Below are positions 1-12,200 of a stretch of 64,000 nucleotides of DNA, piece after piece. A model generated the notes under the pieces. The model searched no databases and was not told the origin of the DNA. It worked only from the letters and a program-made list of their open reading frames with translations. The translations under genes were made by a program, and so were the position numbers. Position 1 is the stretch's first letter, and the number at the start of each line of letters is the position of its first letter. Origin of the DNA: Carallia brachiata (lineage: Eukaryota > Streptophyta > Magnoliopsida > Malpighiales > Rhizophoraceae); assembly GCA_021464245.1 (NCBI GenBank), contig JADCRB010000066.1, forward strand, positions 2,083,548 to 2,147,547, in the 5' to 3' direction.

Positions 1-240
1 GAGATACAGGGAGTGGATGTTCAAAATGAAAAACAGAGAGATAAGTTGAACTGTGCACCAGTCACATGCCAAATAATGATGACTTCTAGAGGTTTCCGTT
101 ATAGTATCCACATTTGACAAAACAAATAATTGGGAGAAATAACTATGGCTATTGGCTACCTCAGATTGTAGAAGAAAAACCGTAATCAGTGATTTCACAT
201 CTTTTATTATCTTTTTACTAAAAAATTTACCGAGTAGATA

Positions 241-335
241 TGTAGAAAATATACAATTAATTTAATGACACTTAACAGTTTATCTATTTTTTTATATTTT
301 AAAATTTAATATACATTTTAAAATTTAATAGTTCC
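241..335 (+). repeat. Dispersed AT-rich repeat, copy 1
   Basis: This copy has the core 'attaatttaat' followed by two 'aaaatttaata' blocks. The same ordered blocks recur at 8,391-8,487, 9,002-9,066 and 52,780-52,866. The family looks like a small non-autonomous element or the end of a larger one. Its ends are not defined. Confidence 0.55.
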
Positions 336-469
336 TACTATATTTCTATCCATACGCCTCCACTTACATTTTCCGTTCACCTATTGTAGGGGCCATACCG
401 TAAGCTTTGAGCCTCAACTCTTGGATGCCACCTCTGCCCCAGAAAGAAGGTGGTAAAAGGAATGTTGTC

Positions 470-1320
470 GGCCGTAGATAAATGTGTATGGCCTGAAAAT
501 TTAGCCATAAAATATCTAGAATGTGGGCGTCGCTTTATAATTGTTAATTTTTTTTTCCAGTTTTCCCACCCGAAATAAACGACTAAAAATTTAACCAAAA
601 AAAAAAAAACGACTGAAAAAGTATAACCAGACTTTATTAAGCATTCTCATAAATTGTTGCATATTCTAACCTGATCCAAATTTTGATTTTTAAGTTACAC
701 ATCAACTATTTTAAAGGAAAACTTGAAATTTTCAAACAGTGGGATCTATATTTTGGATAGAGTATAGCCAATTTCTCATGTCATGTATTAGAGCCCTTTT
801 ACATTTTAGACTTCATTAAGCTCTTCATATTACCAGACGTTCGAATTGCCCCTCAACATTTGGAAATATATCTAGAATCGGCCTCTAAATTTTACATTCG
901 GTAAATGTCTATCGCCTGAAAATTTGGCCATAATGTATCTACAACGTGGGCCTCACTTAACAAAAAAAATATAGCTTTGAACTTTTTTTTTTTGAAACTT
1001 CAGTTTTTCCATTCAAAATAACTAAAAATGAAATCATGATAATAAAATGTGCAAAAAAAAAAAAGTATAGCGAAACCTCATTAGGCATTTTTCTTAATTC
1101 ATTGCATATTCTATGTAATTAACATGTTGCATAATATGATTTTTTTAGTTGCACATCTACCATTTTTTGACAAAATACTTGAAATTTTCGAAAAGTAAGA
1201 ATCCACATTAATTTTGGATAGAGAATGACCAATTTCTCATGCCATATGTTGGAGCCTTTTTACATTTTGGACTTGATTAAGCTCTTGATATTACCAGGCG
1301 TTCAAATTGACCCTCAATAT
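470..1320. repeat. Diverged tandem duplication, unit ~424 bp
   Basis: Two head-to-tail copies run at about 470-895 and 895-1,320. Shared landmarks recur about 424 bases apart: 'gcctgaaaattt' at 491 and 914, 'ccaatttctcatg' near 768 and 1,230, and 'aagctcttcatattacca' versus 'aagctcttgatattacca' near 819 and 1,279. The copies differ by many substitutions and A/T-run length changes, so the duplication is old. No coding content is evident. Confidence 0.8.
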
Positions 1321-4300
1321 TAAATATACAGTTGTTTTTTTTTTTTTCCATGTACCCAAAAAAAAAAAGTATCAAAATTTGGACCATTTTTTAAGTGAGG
1401 ATACCATCATTGCAGAGGGGCCAAGGAAGGTAAATGACAATTCATGCTGTTCTGTTCGGTACTTCGATTTGGCTTAGCGAAATGTAATGCGTGATCTGTA
1501 CTTCCGGTGGCCTATTAAAGGGAGACCAACAATGTTTAATAAGATCTAAGGAGAAAGACAAAATCAAAGACACAATAAAAACAAATCATGTTGCTCAAAC
1601 AAAAAAAAAAATCATGATGAAAGCAGAATTGGGTTGAAGATCCTTCTATTCAGGTCAAGTTTCAATCTAATTCTCTTGATAAATTTTTTTTAATTATTTC
1701 GTTCCATTATTTTTCCATTTTATTTTTTTCTCTTAGATATGTATAATTTGATTGCATTATTGAAAGCATATGGAAAAATGTGTGGAATGAATTAAAACCA
1801 TATTAAAATGAATACGAAGGATTTGGTTCCCCCAGAATTTATAAAATTGTTCAAGTTTAAACACTCATAATCCTAATTTAACACTAACAACACATCAAAT
1901 TAAAATCAACTCTTTAAATTCTATTTAGGTGCCCACTTTTTTAATTTATTCTAACTAACAAATTTGGATTAGTTCCATCATTTTTCCTTACCCCCGATTC
2001 GATGGTACAGTTATTTATATCATCTGCTTCATTAACTTCGTCTGCTTTAATTCAACAAATACTTCATACTTCAATGAATTTTTTTTAAAAGAAATATTTC
2101 AATGACTTATTATTATCGACTTTGTCATTTGACTTCATTTTTGTCTTCAAAAATTACGTCACATCAATAACTGCAATTTCATATTCTTTAATGACATTCA
2201 CTCTTTTGGAACCATGAGTGGTCTTCTAGTAAGTTCACAATTTATAAACATAGCAAATTAGTTATCTCATCATCATTAATAGCATTTTCAGGATTACTCT
2301 GTTCCTTGACTTTCCATGGCCTATTTCTGCTTGACCTTGAGCCTTTGGGACTTTCTTGGCTGATTTTTGCTTGGTCTTTAAATTTTTGAGGGAAACTATG
2401 ACACGTGACTTTGAACGAGCATGTTCTTGAATTTCATTATGAGTGATGATTGTGCTCCAAATTAGGTATCTGGACACTGTTACAAAATATTATTGCTTAA
2501 GTTTTTAATGTAATTATATTGAAAAAATATAAAATAAAAAATTATAAAATTAAAATTTAAAATTAAATGAATGTTACACTAAAATTTAAAATGTATATTT
2601 TATATGATATTAAAAAAATTCTTTTTTCTAAAAAAATCAACATGGAAGTGCAATCGGTTGCATTTTCTTAGTAAAGTCTTGACAATTTGTCTGCACTAAA
2701 GATGCAGTGCACAAACTTTAGTATTTAATTATCTTTTTTTTTTTTTTTTGTCTGAAATAGTTTAGTATCCAGTCTAATAAACTGACTAATTTAGACCGAC
2801 CCAAACAAGATCTCAAATGATAGTAAAAATTTCTCAATAAGTATTTAACGCGACTACATTCTCAATAACTCGAATTCAAGACTTCTGATTAAGCGGTAAA
2901 AGACTCTTATCATTTACATTAGTACTTATTAGTAGTATTTAATTATCTGCAATACTTAGATATTTGTGACACTCAAAAGAAAAACTGACGTGAGAACTTT
3001 CTTTTAACTCTTAAGTTAACAATTCCCAATATTTAAGTTTTATTTAGCTCTCATTTCCCAAAATCAACTGAAGTATTGATAATCTCTAACTCTCAAGTCA
3101 ACTCCATTTTTCATTTTTACTGTTTTCTCTTGTTTAGCAAGAGCCTGCTTTTTATCCCTTTTTTTTTTTTTTCTTTTCTTCACGCACATAATTATTTGAC
3201 TATGCTGTGTCGTTTCTTTTCTGTTTATTTATGCCCAAACTCTTTCTTTTTCTTATGTTTATGCCGACTCTTTTTTTCCATGCTTTATATTTTCATCGTT
3301 GAGAACGACTACATGGATGGAAATATATGTGAAAAGATACATTAAAATATATGGTACATTAAATTAGGGAAAAGTTACCATCAAAATTATAAATCCCCAC
3401 ATGCGGAAGAAAAAAAAAACCACATACGTCTAATTGATGGTATTTCACTCGTTCCAACAATATGTTCTCGCATACACGTAATCTAGTTCTTAGAAGTTAT
3501 TTGACTGCACAAAGGAAGGAAGTAACCATTACATTTTGGCCTCTTATAATATTCATTTCTAATTACATTATAACAATGATACGAATTATTTTTTTTTTTT
3601 CCGATTGGAAAACATATTATATTACATTATGTCATACCAAACATCATCCCTAAAATTATATGCGTCACCTGGTGCTATTCTCATATATACGTGTTCGCAA
3701 GATGCAAGCTAATGTGTTTTTTTCTATTACAAGTGAAAGGAAAGCAGAGTCGTTAGGGCTCTCGAACATAAGATTAAAAAGTCTTAATACATTTTTTAAT
3801 TAGTTATATTAAAAATACGAGATATATAAATTAATGTTAAAGGAATTGAAAGTAGGAATTTCCGAAGGGAATATACTCTTTTGAATGGTAAAAATATATT
3901 ATTTACGGTGGAGAAACAGATCATATTTTTTTAACAGCGAAATATATATTATTTTACATTTGAGAAACAAAAACGAGCTTTGAGGTCAGTGGATCTAAGG
4001 GCCCCGGCTCAAAAACCTGTGTAAAAACCATGAAGAGAACTAAAGCAACAAATTATGAACCTTGCAAATTAAAACTCTCACATTCAAATGAAAAGGGTTG
4101 ATATATATATACTTATACACGTTGTTTTAGATGAGTGATACATAAATTTTACTGTAAATTTTAGGTGACTTGTATACGTTCTCTGATCTTAGAACGGATA
4201 TACTAATTCTACCCCTAAATTTTTTTTAACCAAAAAAATAGTCATATACTTGGTCTTCTCTAGTAATTTTTTTTTTTAAGAAAAAGTGACTTTCCATTTC

Positions 4301-7300
4301 CAAGATAGTGGAATGGCTTACGCTTATTGTTTAAAGATCTTCAATGTGATTGCCATCCAACTGAACTTTGTGCCTTCCTTTTACTTCTTTCCGTTCACTT
4401 CTGCATTACCATGATGGAGTGGAGCACTTCATTACAAGTCGGTAAATCCTTGGCCAATTAACTTTATGATTCTTCATATGATCAATCACTATATATAGAA
4501 CACTTCATAAACATGCAAAGTTATTGGATCATTTTTCTTTTCACTATTTCTGTAGTGGAAGAGATAAGATCTCTATGCATTTTATCTTGACTTTAAAGTT
4601 CAATTTATCATTTTCCTCAAAAAAAAAAGTTCAATTTATCATGCCGACACTTAGCATATAGATTTGGGGAGCACTATGATAATTAAAAATTGTACTTCAA
4701 AATTGAAGGTGTTTGGTATGAGTCTATTAGTTAAGAGAGAAAAACTTTTCTGCTTCACAAGAGTGGTTTTGAACTAGTAATAATGTTGATATAAACTATC
4801 GAATAATTGAATTCATAAAAAATAAAAAAATAAATTATCAGATACCTTAGATAAGATTGTATTACTATTTGTTACTATTTAAGTGTAATAATGTAGTCTT
4901 TCTCGAATGTGATTAATAGAATTAGTGGCTCTCAACTTAAGAGCCGTGCCAGAGTAATAAGAGGATAAGTCCCCTTGTGGTTCAGAAAAGTAAGAAGTAG
5001 GTATATTATCACAAACCATAAGATAGGCATAGACTTTTTAGAGCATATCTATTGGAACACAATCAATGTGTTCGTTTTCGATTGACAATTAATTTTCTGA
5101 AGTTTTCTCATTTATTAAAGTCTTAAATTTTCTGAAGTAGTGCCAAGGATTATGTGATATTTATCAAATAAATATGTAGCTGAAATATAACTCAAAATTT
5201 TTAATTTCTAAGAGTAGATTGAGTTAATTGTTAAATTTGATCACAACATAAAGTAAGTTCCCTCAACGAAATTGCAGTTTTTTTTACTGTAATTGATTCT
5301 CGGTGAATTGTCCTAAACTATCATTTTCAAATTGTCCCGTAAAAAAAAATCTCACAAATCAGAAATAGGTTATGAGAGAAAAAGAAAAACAAGAGAGAGG
5401 CCAAAAACCCTAATTGTGCTAGCATTAACTTGTTTAGTAGAACACAACAATGAGTATTCATGGAGATTTTTCCCAATTAAACCTACTCAATATATTTCTC
5501 AATTGTACTTTCAAATGTCATATATTTGATCATTAAAGATTCTTAGACCTTCTAATCAAGTCCAATTTAATCTCCTATCTATATTTTCACAAATTGCCCT
5601 ATGTGTGTGATCCATTATGCTTCTAATATGACAACACTAGATACAAATGATGATCCCAAAGTATTAGACAAAATTATTTAATTTATTATTTATTATTTGG
5701 TACTCAATTTATTTTTTTCGAATTGTCTTAAGGTAATGAATCATTACCATTCAAATATTAGGAATGTCAAAATAGTTTTACTAATATTTCAGTGCACGTC
5801 GATTAGTTTAATTCAATCATTTCATTACTTAATGTTCAAATTAGACATAAAGCTTGAAATTAGTGATAACTCCATTTATTGTCTAACTATTTGTCTTCTC
5901 TAATCTTTAGCCGTTGAGCTCACAATTATTATCACGGCAAAATTGCCAATACAAATATATTTACTGATGAACTTTATATTTAGAATTAAACATTGCTGAT
6001 ATGAAAACATAGTAAAGATAATGGATCGATGTTTTTTTATTAGATAATATGATCATCATAACTAATTAATTTTACAAGGTAATCAAACTCATATTCAAAA
6101 TATAACTTGTTCCAACTGATAGGCTATACAGCATAGACCAACAGATAGAATTGAATTAATTTTGAAACTACGGAAATTGTCTATAACCACGCATATTCAT
6201 ATAGAAAAAATGTATCCATTATTGATACTTGTTAGAAAAATTAAAACGTATGCAACAAAAAAACAAAACAAAAAACGACAAAGTGAACATGTATAAATTA
6301 AATTTATAACTTTTCAAAGGCAACATATAATAATTTTCCATTTAGCATGATAATTAATTCACTAACCATGAAAATAATATACTTACTATTCATGTTGACA
6401 TGTGCATTATCTGTCATTTATGTCGTGGAATTTTACCTATTAAATGATTTCCAAATTCATGAACAAAATATTCACAATAAAATATAAAAGAAGCAAATTT
6501 ATAATGAAGTTTAATAAAATGCAAATTAGCGTTATCAGCGTTCTAAACTTTTTATAAGTTGACAACTTGAATTGCTCTTCCGAGTTTATCTTGTGGTCAT
6601 AAATCTTTGGATGATTGCTTAAGTGACTAAAAGAGTGAAGTCGCGAAGTCGACGGCTTTGGCTTTCCATTTTGCCAAATCTTCAAAGTCAAGAGCATAGG
6701 TATAGCTAGATGATGCAAGTCCATGCAGATTCGACGCCAGAATAAACATCACCTACAGGTGAATGTGAACGAGATTTTTAAATTTATGAGATATTTTGGT
6801 ATTTATTTTTTTATTATTTTGTATTATTGAGAGTAATTATTAGAGTAATAAATTTTGTTTATTGTCAAGTCAGTAAACTTTTTCTTAATAGTTAAGTCAG
6901 GCTCATAAGCCTATAAATATATAATGTTGTATGGCCTTTCTATTCAAGCAATCAAATACATCAAAACTTTTAATGTGTTGAAAGTCAGTCTCTCAAAGTG
7001 GTCGAAGGCTAATCCCTAAAAAAGAAAAAATCAATGCCTTTATTTTCTATGATTTTTTATTTTCAATCCTTAGTTCTCAACAAATGTTTACCCGTGAATA
7101 GAAATAAGAAGGCGTGAAGAGATGAGAAAGTGGGAATTGGAAGGTGCGTGATAGTATTTTTTATGATGAGATATTTCTTTGGAGTAGACTCTCTTGCTAA
7201 TATTTTCCCACCAGCCGCTGCCCCGATTTTATTATAATATATGTACATAAATAGTGGTAATACATCCAGATATACATCCTAAACTTGGTACTAAATCTCT

Positions 7301-8390
7301 TTAAAGAAAATTATCTTGTCTTATACGTGGTAAAGCCATATCCAAATCAGCCTCAGAGGAAAATGACGTATGAACATATCATAAAGTATAATGCAAAGGT
7401 TCATATAGTTGGTCATCCGATGCGTTTTCCTCTGTATTGACCCGAGTTCTATTTTTAATGTTGTCGTTATTCATATCAAAAAATTTGTACTTTACACGCT
7501 GACTAATTTCAGATTTGTTAACACTTAGGTTAGATGTAAAGAAAGTTCACTAAGATTCAATAATACTTAAATAGTGATTTCCCCCGTGAAGGAAATTGAA
7601 TGATAACGTCAACAATTAACTCTCGACCTTAGTCTATAAGTATGATAACCTATATACCAACAATGTACTTTTTTTTATTAAAAAAAGAAAAGATAAATAT
7701 ATTGTCTCACTATACGTAGTTAAGTTTGAATACGGATAATAAAGTTTTTGAGTCCTTAATATTATTAATTAATACTTAAAGATCAAAATTCAACATTGAT
7801 GAACAGCTGAAAAAAAAAAAGAAAATATTTAGATTAAAGGATTTTCTTGTGTGGGGGCAAACTTTTCTTTATTGTTTGGAAAATGAGAGGCAAGAAGAAT
7901 TTCGTTGGATAAACTTGAAGATAAGTCGAGCTGCTACATGGAATATGAAAGAACTAATCTCAAAACCAGTAAGAGTCACTGACTGTGACACTCTACATGA
8001 CATATGTTTTGGTTAAACGCAAATCGCCGGTTTCCCGACGCCGCCAGAACAGGAGTCCAAGCTCCTCAACCAATTAAGTGCGCCAACCTGGTGGACCCAT
8101 GGTGGAAACGCCAGGAGGGCATGGCAACATGTTCTTTCTGACTGTTAGAAAGAGATCGGGAAGCAAGGCATTTTACATGAGGGACTTGGATTTTGCATTG
8201 ACTTTGTTTTGACACATTAAATTCACATTGTCCTTTGAAGACAATTGGATGGACTTTGTTTTTTTTTGCCAAAAAAATTATACCATTTGTTATCTCTTGG
8301 CTCGCATTGATTAATATATTATTACTTTTATTTCAAAAGGGAAAGCACCTGACTTTTTAATGTAATGTAAGCGATTCACTATACAAATAT

Positions 8391-8487
8391 GTATGGATAG
8401 ATATATAAAGAATATATAATTAATTTAATAGTATTTAATAGTTTATTTTTTTTAAAATTTAATACACTTTTTAAAATTTAATAGTCT
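8391..8487 (+). repeat. Dispersed AT-rich repeat, copy 2
   Basis: This copy has the same block order as 241-335: 'atataattaatttaat', then 'aaaatttaata' twice, ending near 'aatagtctaaat'. It is the best-preserved copy in the window. Confidence 0.55.
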
Positions 8488-9001
8488 AAATCACTACGTA
8501 TTTAGTGCGAGTTCTCTTAAGTAAATCCACATATGTTTTCCAGTAAAGTAATACATTAGAATATAGTGGGCCAGCATTACACTCTATGTAACTACTTGAT
8601 AAGTGAGCAGTGATTCAACGTATTTTTCTTATATTTAATTTAGATTTGAATTTTAGTAACTGTGTTTTCAAAATAATATTCTTCTTTAATTGTCAATTTG
8701 ATTATGTACGTGCGGTATTATTTTCAAATTTATTAACATTGTAGTCAGCTGAGAGACACCCGCTCGGCCAACAACTCTTAAGTGATGAATTCTTTTTATA
8801 GGAGATATTGAATGAATACGACAACAGATGATCACAGCTTCAATTTACGATATGATGATGTATATACCGACAATATACCTTTTCTTTATCTTTAAGAAAA
8901 AAAAAAAAAGAAGCATTATACTTGCTGTAGGAATGTTTTACTGCAAATTTGACCAAAAGGGGAAAGGATTAAAGGGAGGGCCTATGGAAGCACATCATCT
9001 A

Positions 9002-9066
9002 CGATATATAAAAAATATATAGTTAATTTAATAATTTATTTTTTAAAAATTTAATATATCTATTAT
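9002..9066 (+). repeat. Dispersed AT-rich repeat, copy 3 (NPF promoter)
   Basis: This is a shorter copy of the same repeat, lying about 105 bases upstream of the TATA box of the NPF gene at 9,267. It is therefore in the proximal promoter. Any regulatory effect is speculation. Confidence 0.5.
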
Positions 9067-9171
9067 AACCCGATATTCTATAAATCTTACAAAATAATTT
9101 TATACTTATTATTACGTACCCTACTCACTATTCCTGATTCATCCCATGGTCAGAGAAGAGAACTTTCTTCC

Positions 9172-9179
9172 TATAAAAG
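9172..9179 (+). promoter_or_regulatory. TATA box of the first NPF gene
   Basis: A good plant TATA box (tataaaag) lies 88 bases upstream of the chosen ATG at 9,267. It predicts transcription starting around 9,200-9,210 and a leader of roughly 60 nt. Plus-strand orientation and distance both fit the gene. Confidence 0.7.
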
Positions 9180-9266
9180 GGCCACAACACTGAATAACCA
9201 TACCCCAAAAGGCCAAAACCCTTAGGTCCACTTCAAGCATCCTCCACACCTGTGCATCAAAATTCC

Positions 9267-12200
9267 ATGGATGCCACAGTTGCTCCCATAGTGATTGAAG
9301 ATGGCAGTGAAGCGAACAAGAAGGTCTCCACCCCATCAGAGCCCTCCAAAGGTGGCTGGAATGCTGCCATATTCATCATCTGTGAGCAAACCCACATCCT
9401 CTTCCTCCTCCTCATCCTCCTTTTTCTCCATCTCTGTTTGTTTATGGTGTGTTATTAATTTGCTGGCTACATATATAAATGAAATTTTTTATTCTCACTT
9501 TTGTGGACGCTGTACAGGTGTAGAGGTGGCAGACAGATTTGCCTTCTATGGCTTGTCTGGAAACCTCATACAATTCCTCACAAATGATCTCCATGAGGCC
9601 ACTGCAACTGCTGCCAAGAATGTCAATACTTGGATTGGTGTCTCCTCCATCTTCCCAATTTTTGGGGGCATCTTAGCAGATTCCATCCTTGGCCGCTTCA
9701 AGACCATCCTTCTTTCATCATTCATATACCTGATGGTAGTAGCTTCCATGGCCTTATATGTCTATATATTTAATTCCCTTCTTAATTCCCTTTTTGCATC
9801 AAAATTATTCTTCATCATGACTAACATATATCACATGGGTGTCTCAATTGCCAACCATCTTAATGAATTTTGATACCCCAATTGTCTATATAGCACGATC
9901 ATATATAGAAACATAAGAAATGGACAGCTGAAATGTTAACTAGCATTGTTTTCTGTGCTTGGAACTCATGGCAGGGTATGGCTCTATTGACCTTTTCAGT
10001 CTCAACAGTTTCTATGCATCACAAAGAGGCTGTTTTCTTTGTGGCTCTCTACATAATGGCTGTTGGTGAAGGTGGCCACAGGCCTTGTGTGCAGACATTT
10101 GCTGCAGATCAATTTGATGAGGGCAGGCCAGAGGAGAAAGCAGCCAAGAGCTCCTTCTTTAATTGGTGGTACTTGGGTATAGTGTTTGGTGCATCTCTTG
10201 CTGTTTTGGTGGCCATTTACATCCAGGTAGGCAGCAAGATTTTTACATTGTCACACAAACTTCCCCAAATTTTCTAGAAGCAGTTAACATTTTGACTAAC
10301 TATTTGGGGTTTTGACATTAACCTCATGGCATGCAAAAGGAAGTTAGTGAAGAATAGTGCCGAAAGGAGAGGTGGGCAATTTGTAACTGTTGTCAGCTAT
10401 TCAATTTTGGTGTTGAGCTCCAGTATGTGCTTTACACTTTATTTGGGAGCAATTCCTTGGAGGATTCCCTTCAAGAAGAAAGAAATGCAATTGTACGGAG
10501 AAAGGAAGAACTATGACAAAAAAGTGTTTTGGGGGGGGGGGGGGGGTGGGGGGGTTTGGAACCCCATACTCCAATCCTCCAAATTTTACAACTTTAGTTT
10601 TTTTCTAATTTTTTTAGTTAAATTACTTGTATATCTTTTAACTTATTTGTTTAGTATTATTATTTAAAAATATAATTGATATTGTACAATATATATATAA
10701 TTTTTATCTTATTTTCTATTTATTATGAAAGATAAAATATATTTTTAATTATTTCTCACTCAGCATTTATTTCTTTTATTTTTATTTTTCAAACTTTTTT
10801 TTTTTCTAAACAAGGGTTAACTTTTAATCTATCAAGACACATAATCTATTCTATGATAATGAAATACAATGACTCATCTTCCAAACGTTCAAACGCTCAT
10901 GTCTTTTAAGTTCTCACTTATTTTTCTTAGTGTTTTCTAAAATCAAGCCACTGAAGATTCCTCTACAGTGACTTGTCTTAACCTTTTTTTTGTCGGTAAA
11001 ATGATATAAACAGGACAATGTCGGGTGGACAGCTGGATTTGGCACGCTGGCCGGGACAGTGGCGGTGGCGTTGCTCGTGTTCTTAATGGGAATTAAAACG
11101 TACCGGAAAGAAGCTCCGGTCGGTAGCCCGTTCGCCAGGGTGGCGCAAGTGTTTGTTGCGGCCGCAAGGAAGTGGCGCGTGAAAGACACGCAATACGCCT
11201 ACGACGTAGGCTATGCTGGAACAAGTGGGCCGGGAGACAAAATTCAACCTGGGGCCGGACTATAGCTCGCACAAACCAATTCAGGTATGTATGGGGCCAA
11301 TTCCGTACGGTAAGCAAAGCCTTTTTGCCCTTTCGTGCTTCAAAAAAAATTATTTAAAGACCTTTTTCTATTATATGATGATTATACATTCGAATTAGAC
11401 CCAACCAAAAAAACAGAAGAATTCCATAAGTTGTTAATGAATGAATATTGATATAAAAATTATGATAAAATTTATTATTATAGTCACATGTACGTTTAAT
11501 TCACGCAAAAATAGTTAGTAATTAACTAATAATTTGTAATAAATCATTAATTCAATAGTGTCATATAAAATAATATTTTTTTAATAAAAAATTCATTAGA
11601 TCATGAGTTATATAATATGAGTTATATAATAAGAGTATTGTTTTCTTCTTAGAAGTTCCTCTTAAAAATTCCTTTCTTTCTTCTCAGAATTTAAATTCAA
11701 AATTTTTAGAATATAAATCTAAACTATAACTACTCAAAAGCTCCTTAAAAGACTATTAAATAACATTATGATATGATAGGAATTGACGAAGATTGTCAAG
11801 AGAACTCAATTTCTCTTTATTTTGTAACAAGTGGACAACATTTACGATAGGATGCAATATTTATTTTTGGAGTTTAACCATCGCTTCTGCTTGTTGCACA
11901 CAAATGAAGCTCGCTCACCTTGTAAGTGAGTCAGCATAATTTTTTTTTTTTGTAAAATTGTGGGATACTGTCTCTTCTTTTTCATCTTTGTGACAAAAAA
12001 AAAAAAGCTTAAAATATAGGTTGTATAATTTAACTTTGTTTCTTTTCCAATAAGTCTAATTGAATAAAAAAAATAAATATGAGTGAGTTTTGAAGTTTAA
12101 ACTTCAAATAATACTTTTAAATTTCTTACTTGATGACCTCTTGATTAAGCCTAGTGGTTGTAAGTTTAGTCTTTTACTTTATTCTGTGTTTGGTTTGGTG

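Larger units (their letters stand above)
1..9138. other. Gene-free AT-rich intergenic region
   Basis: I see no supportable gene here. Open frames are short, low-complexity and lack splice context or recognisable domains. The region holds a diverged tandem duplication (about 470-1,320), copies of a dispersed AT-rich repeat (241-335, 8,391-8,487 and 9,002-9,066), many A/T homopolymers, and one GC-richer patch at about 8,030-8,110. The stretch around 6,900-6,990 has a TATA-like box followed by a short leader, which could be a retrotransposon LTR fragment, but no paired repeat or coding part was found. Confidence 0.7.

Noticed and set aside
6780..6990. Possible solo LTR with a TATA-like box near 6,918-6,930
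   Set aside because: No paired LTR, primer-binding site, target duplication or coding remnant could be found.
10326..10667. 113-codon frame in intron 3 of the first NPF
   Set aside because: It spans the G-run and is flanked by good donor and acceptor sites that remove it; there is no homology to the transporter.
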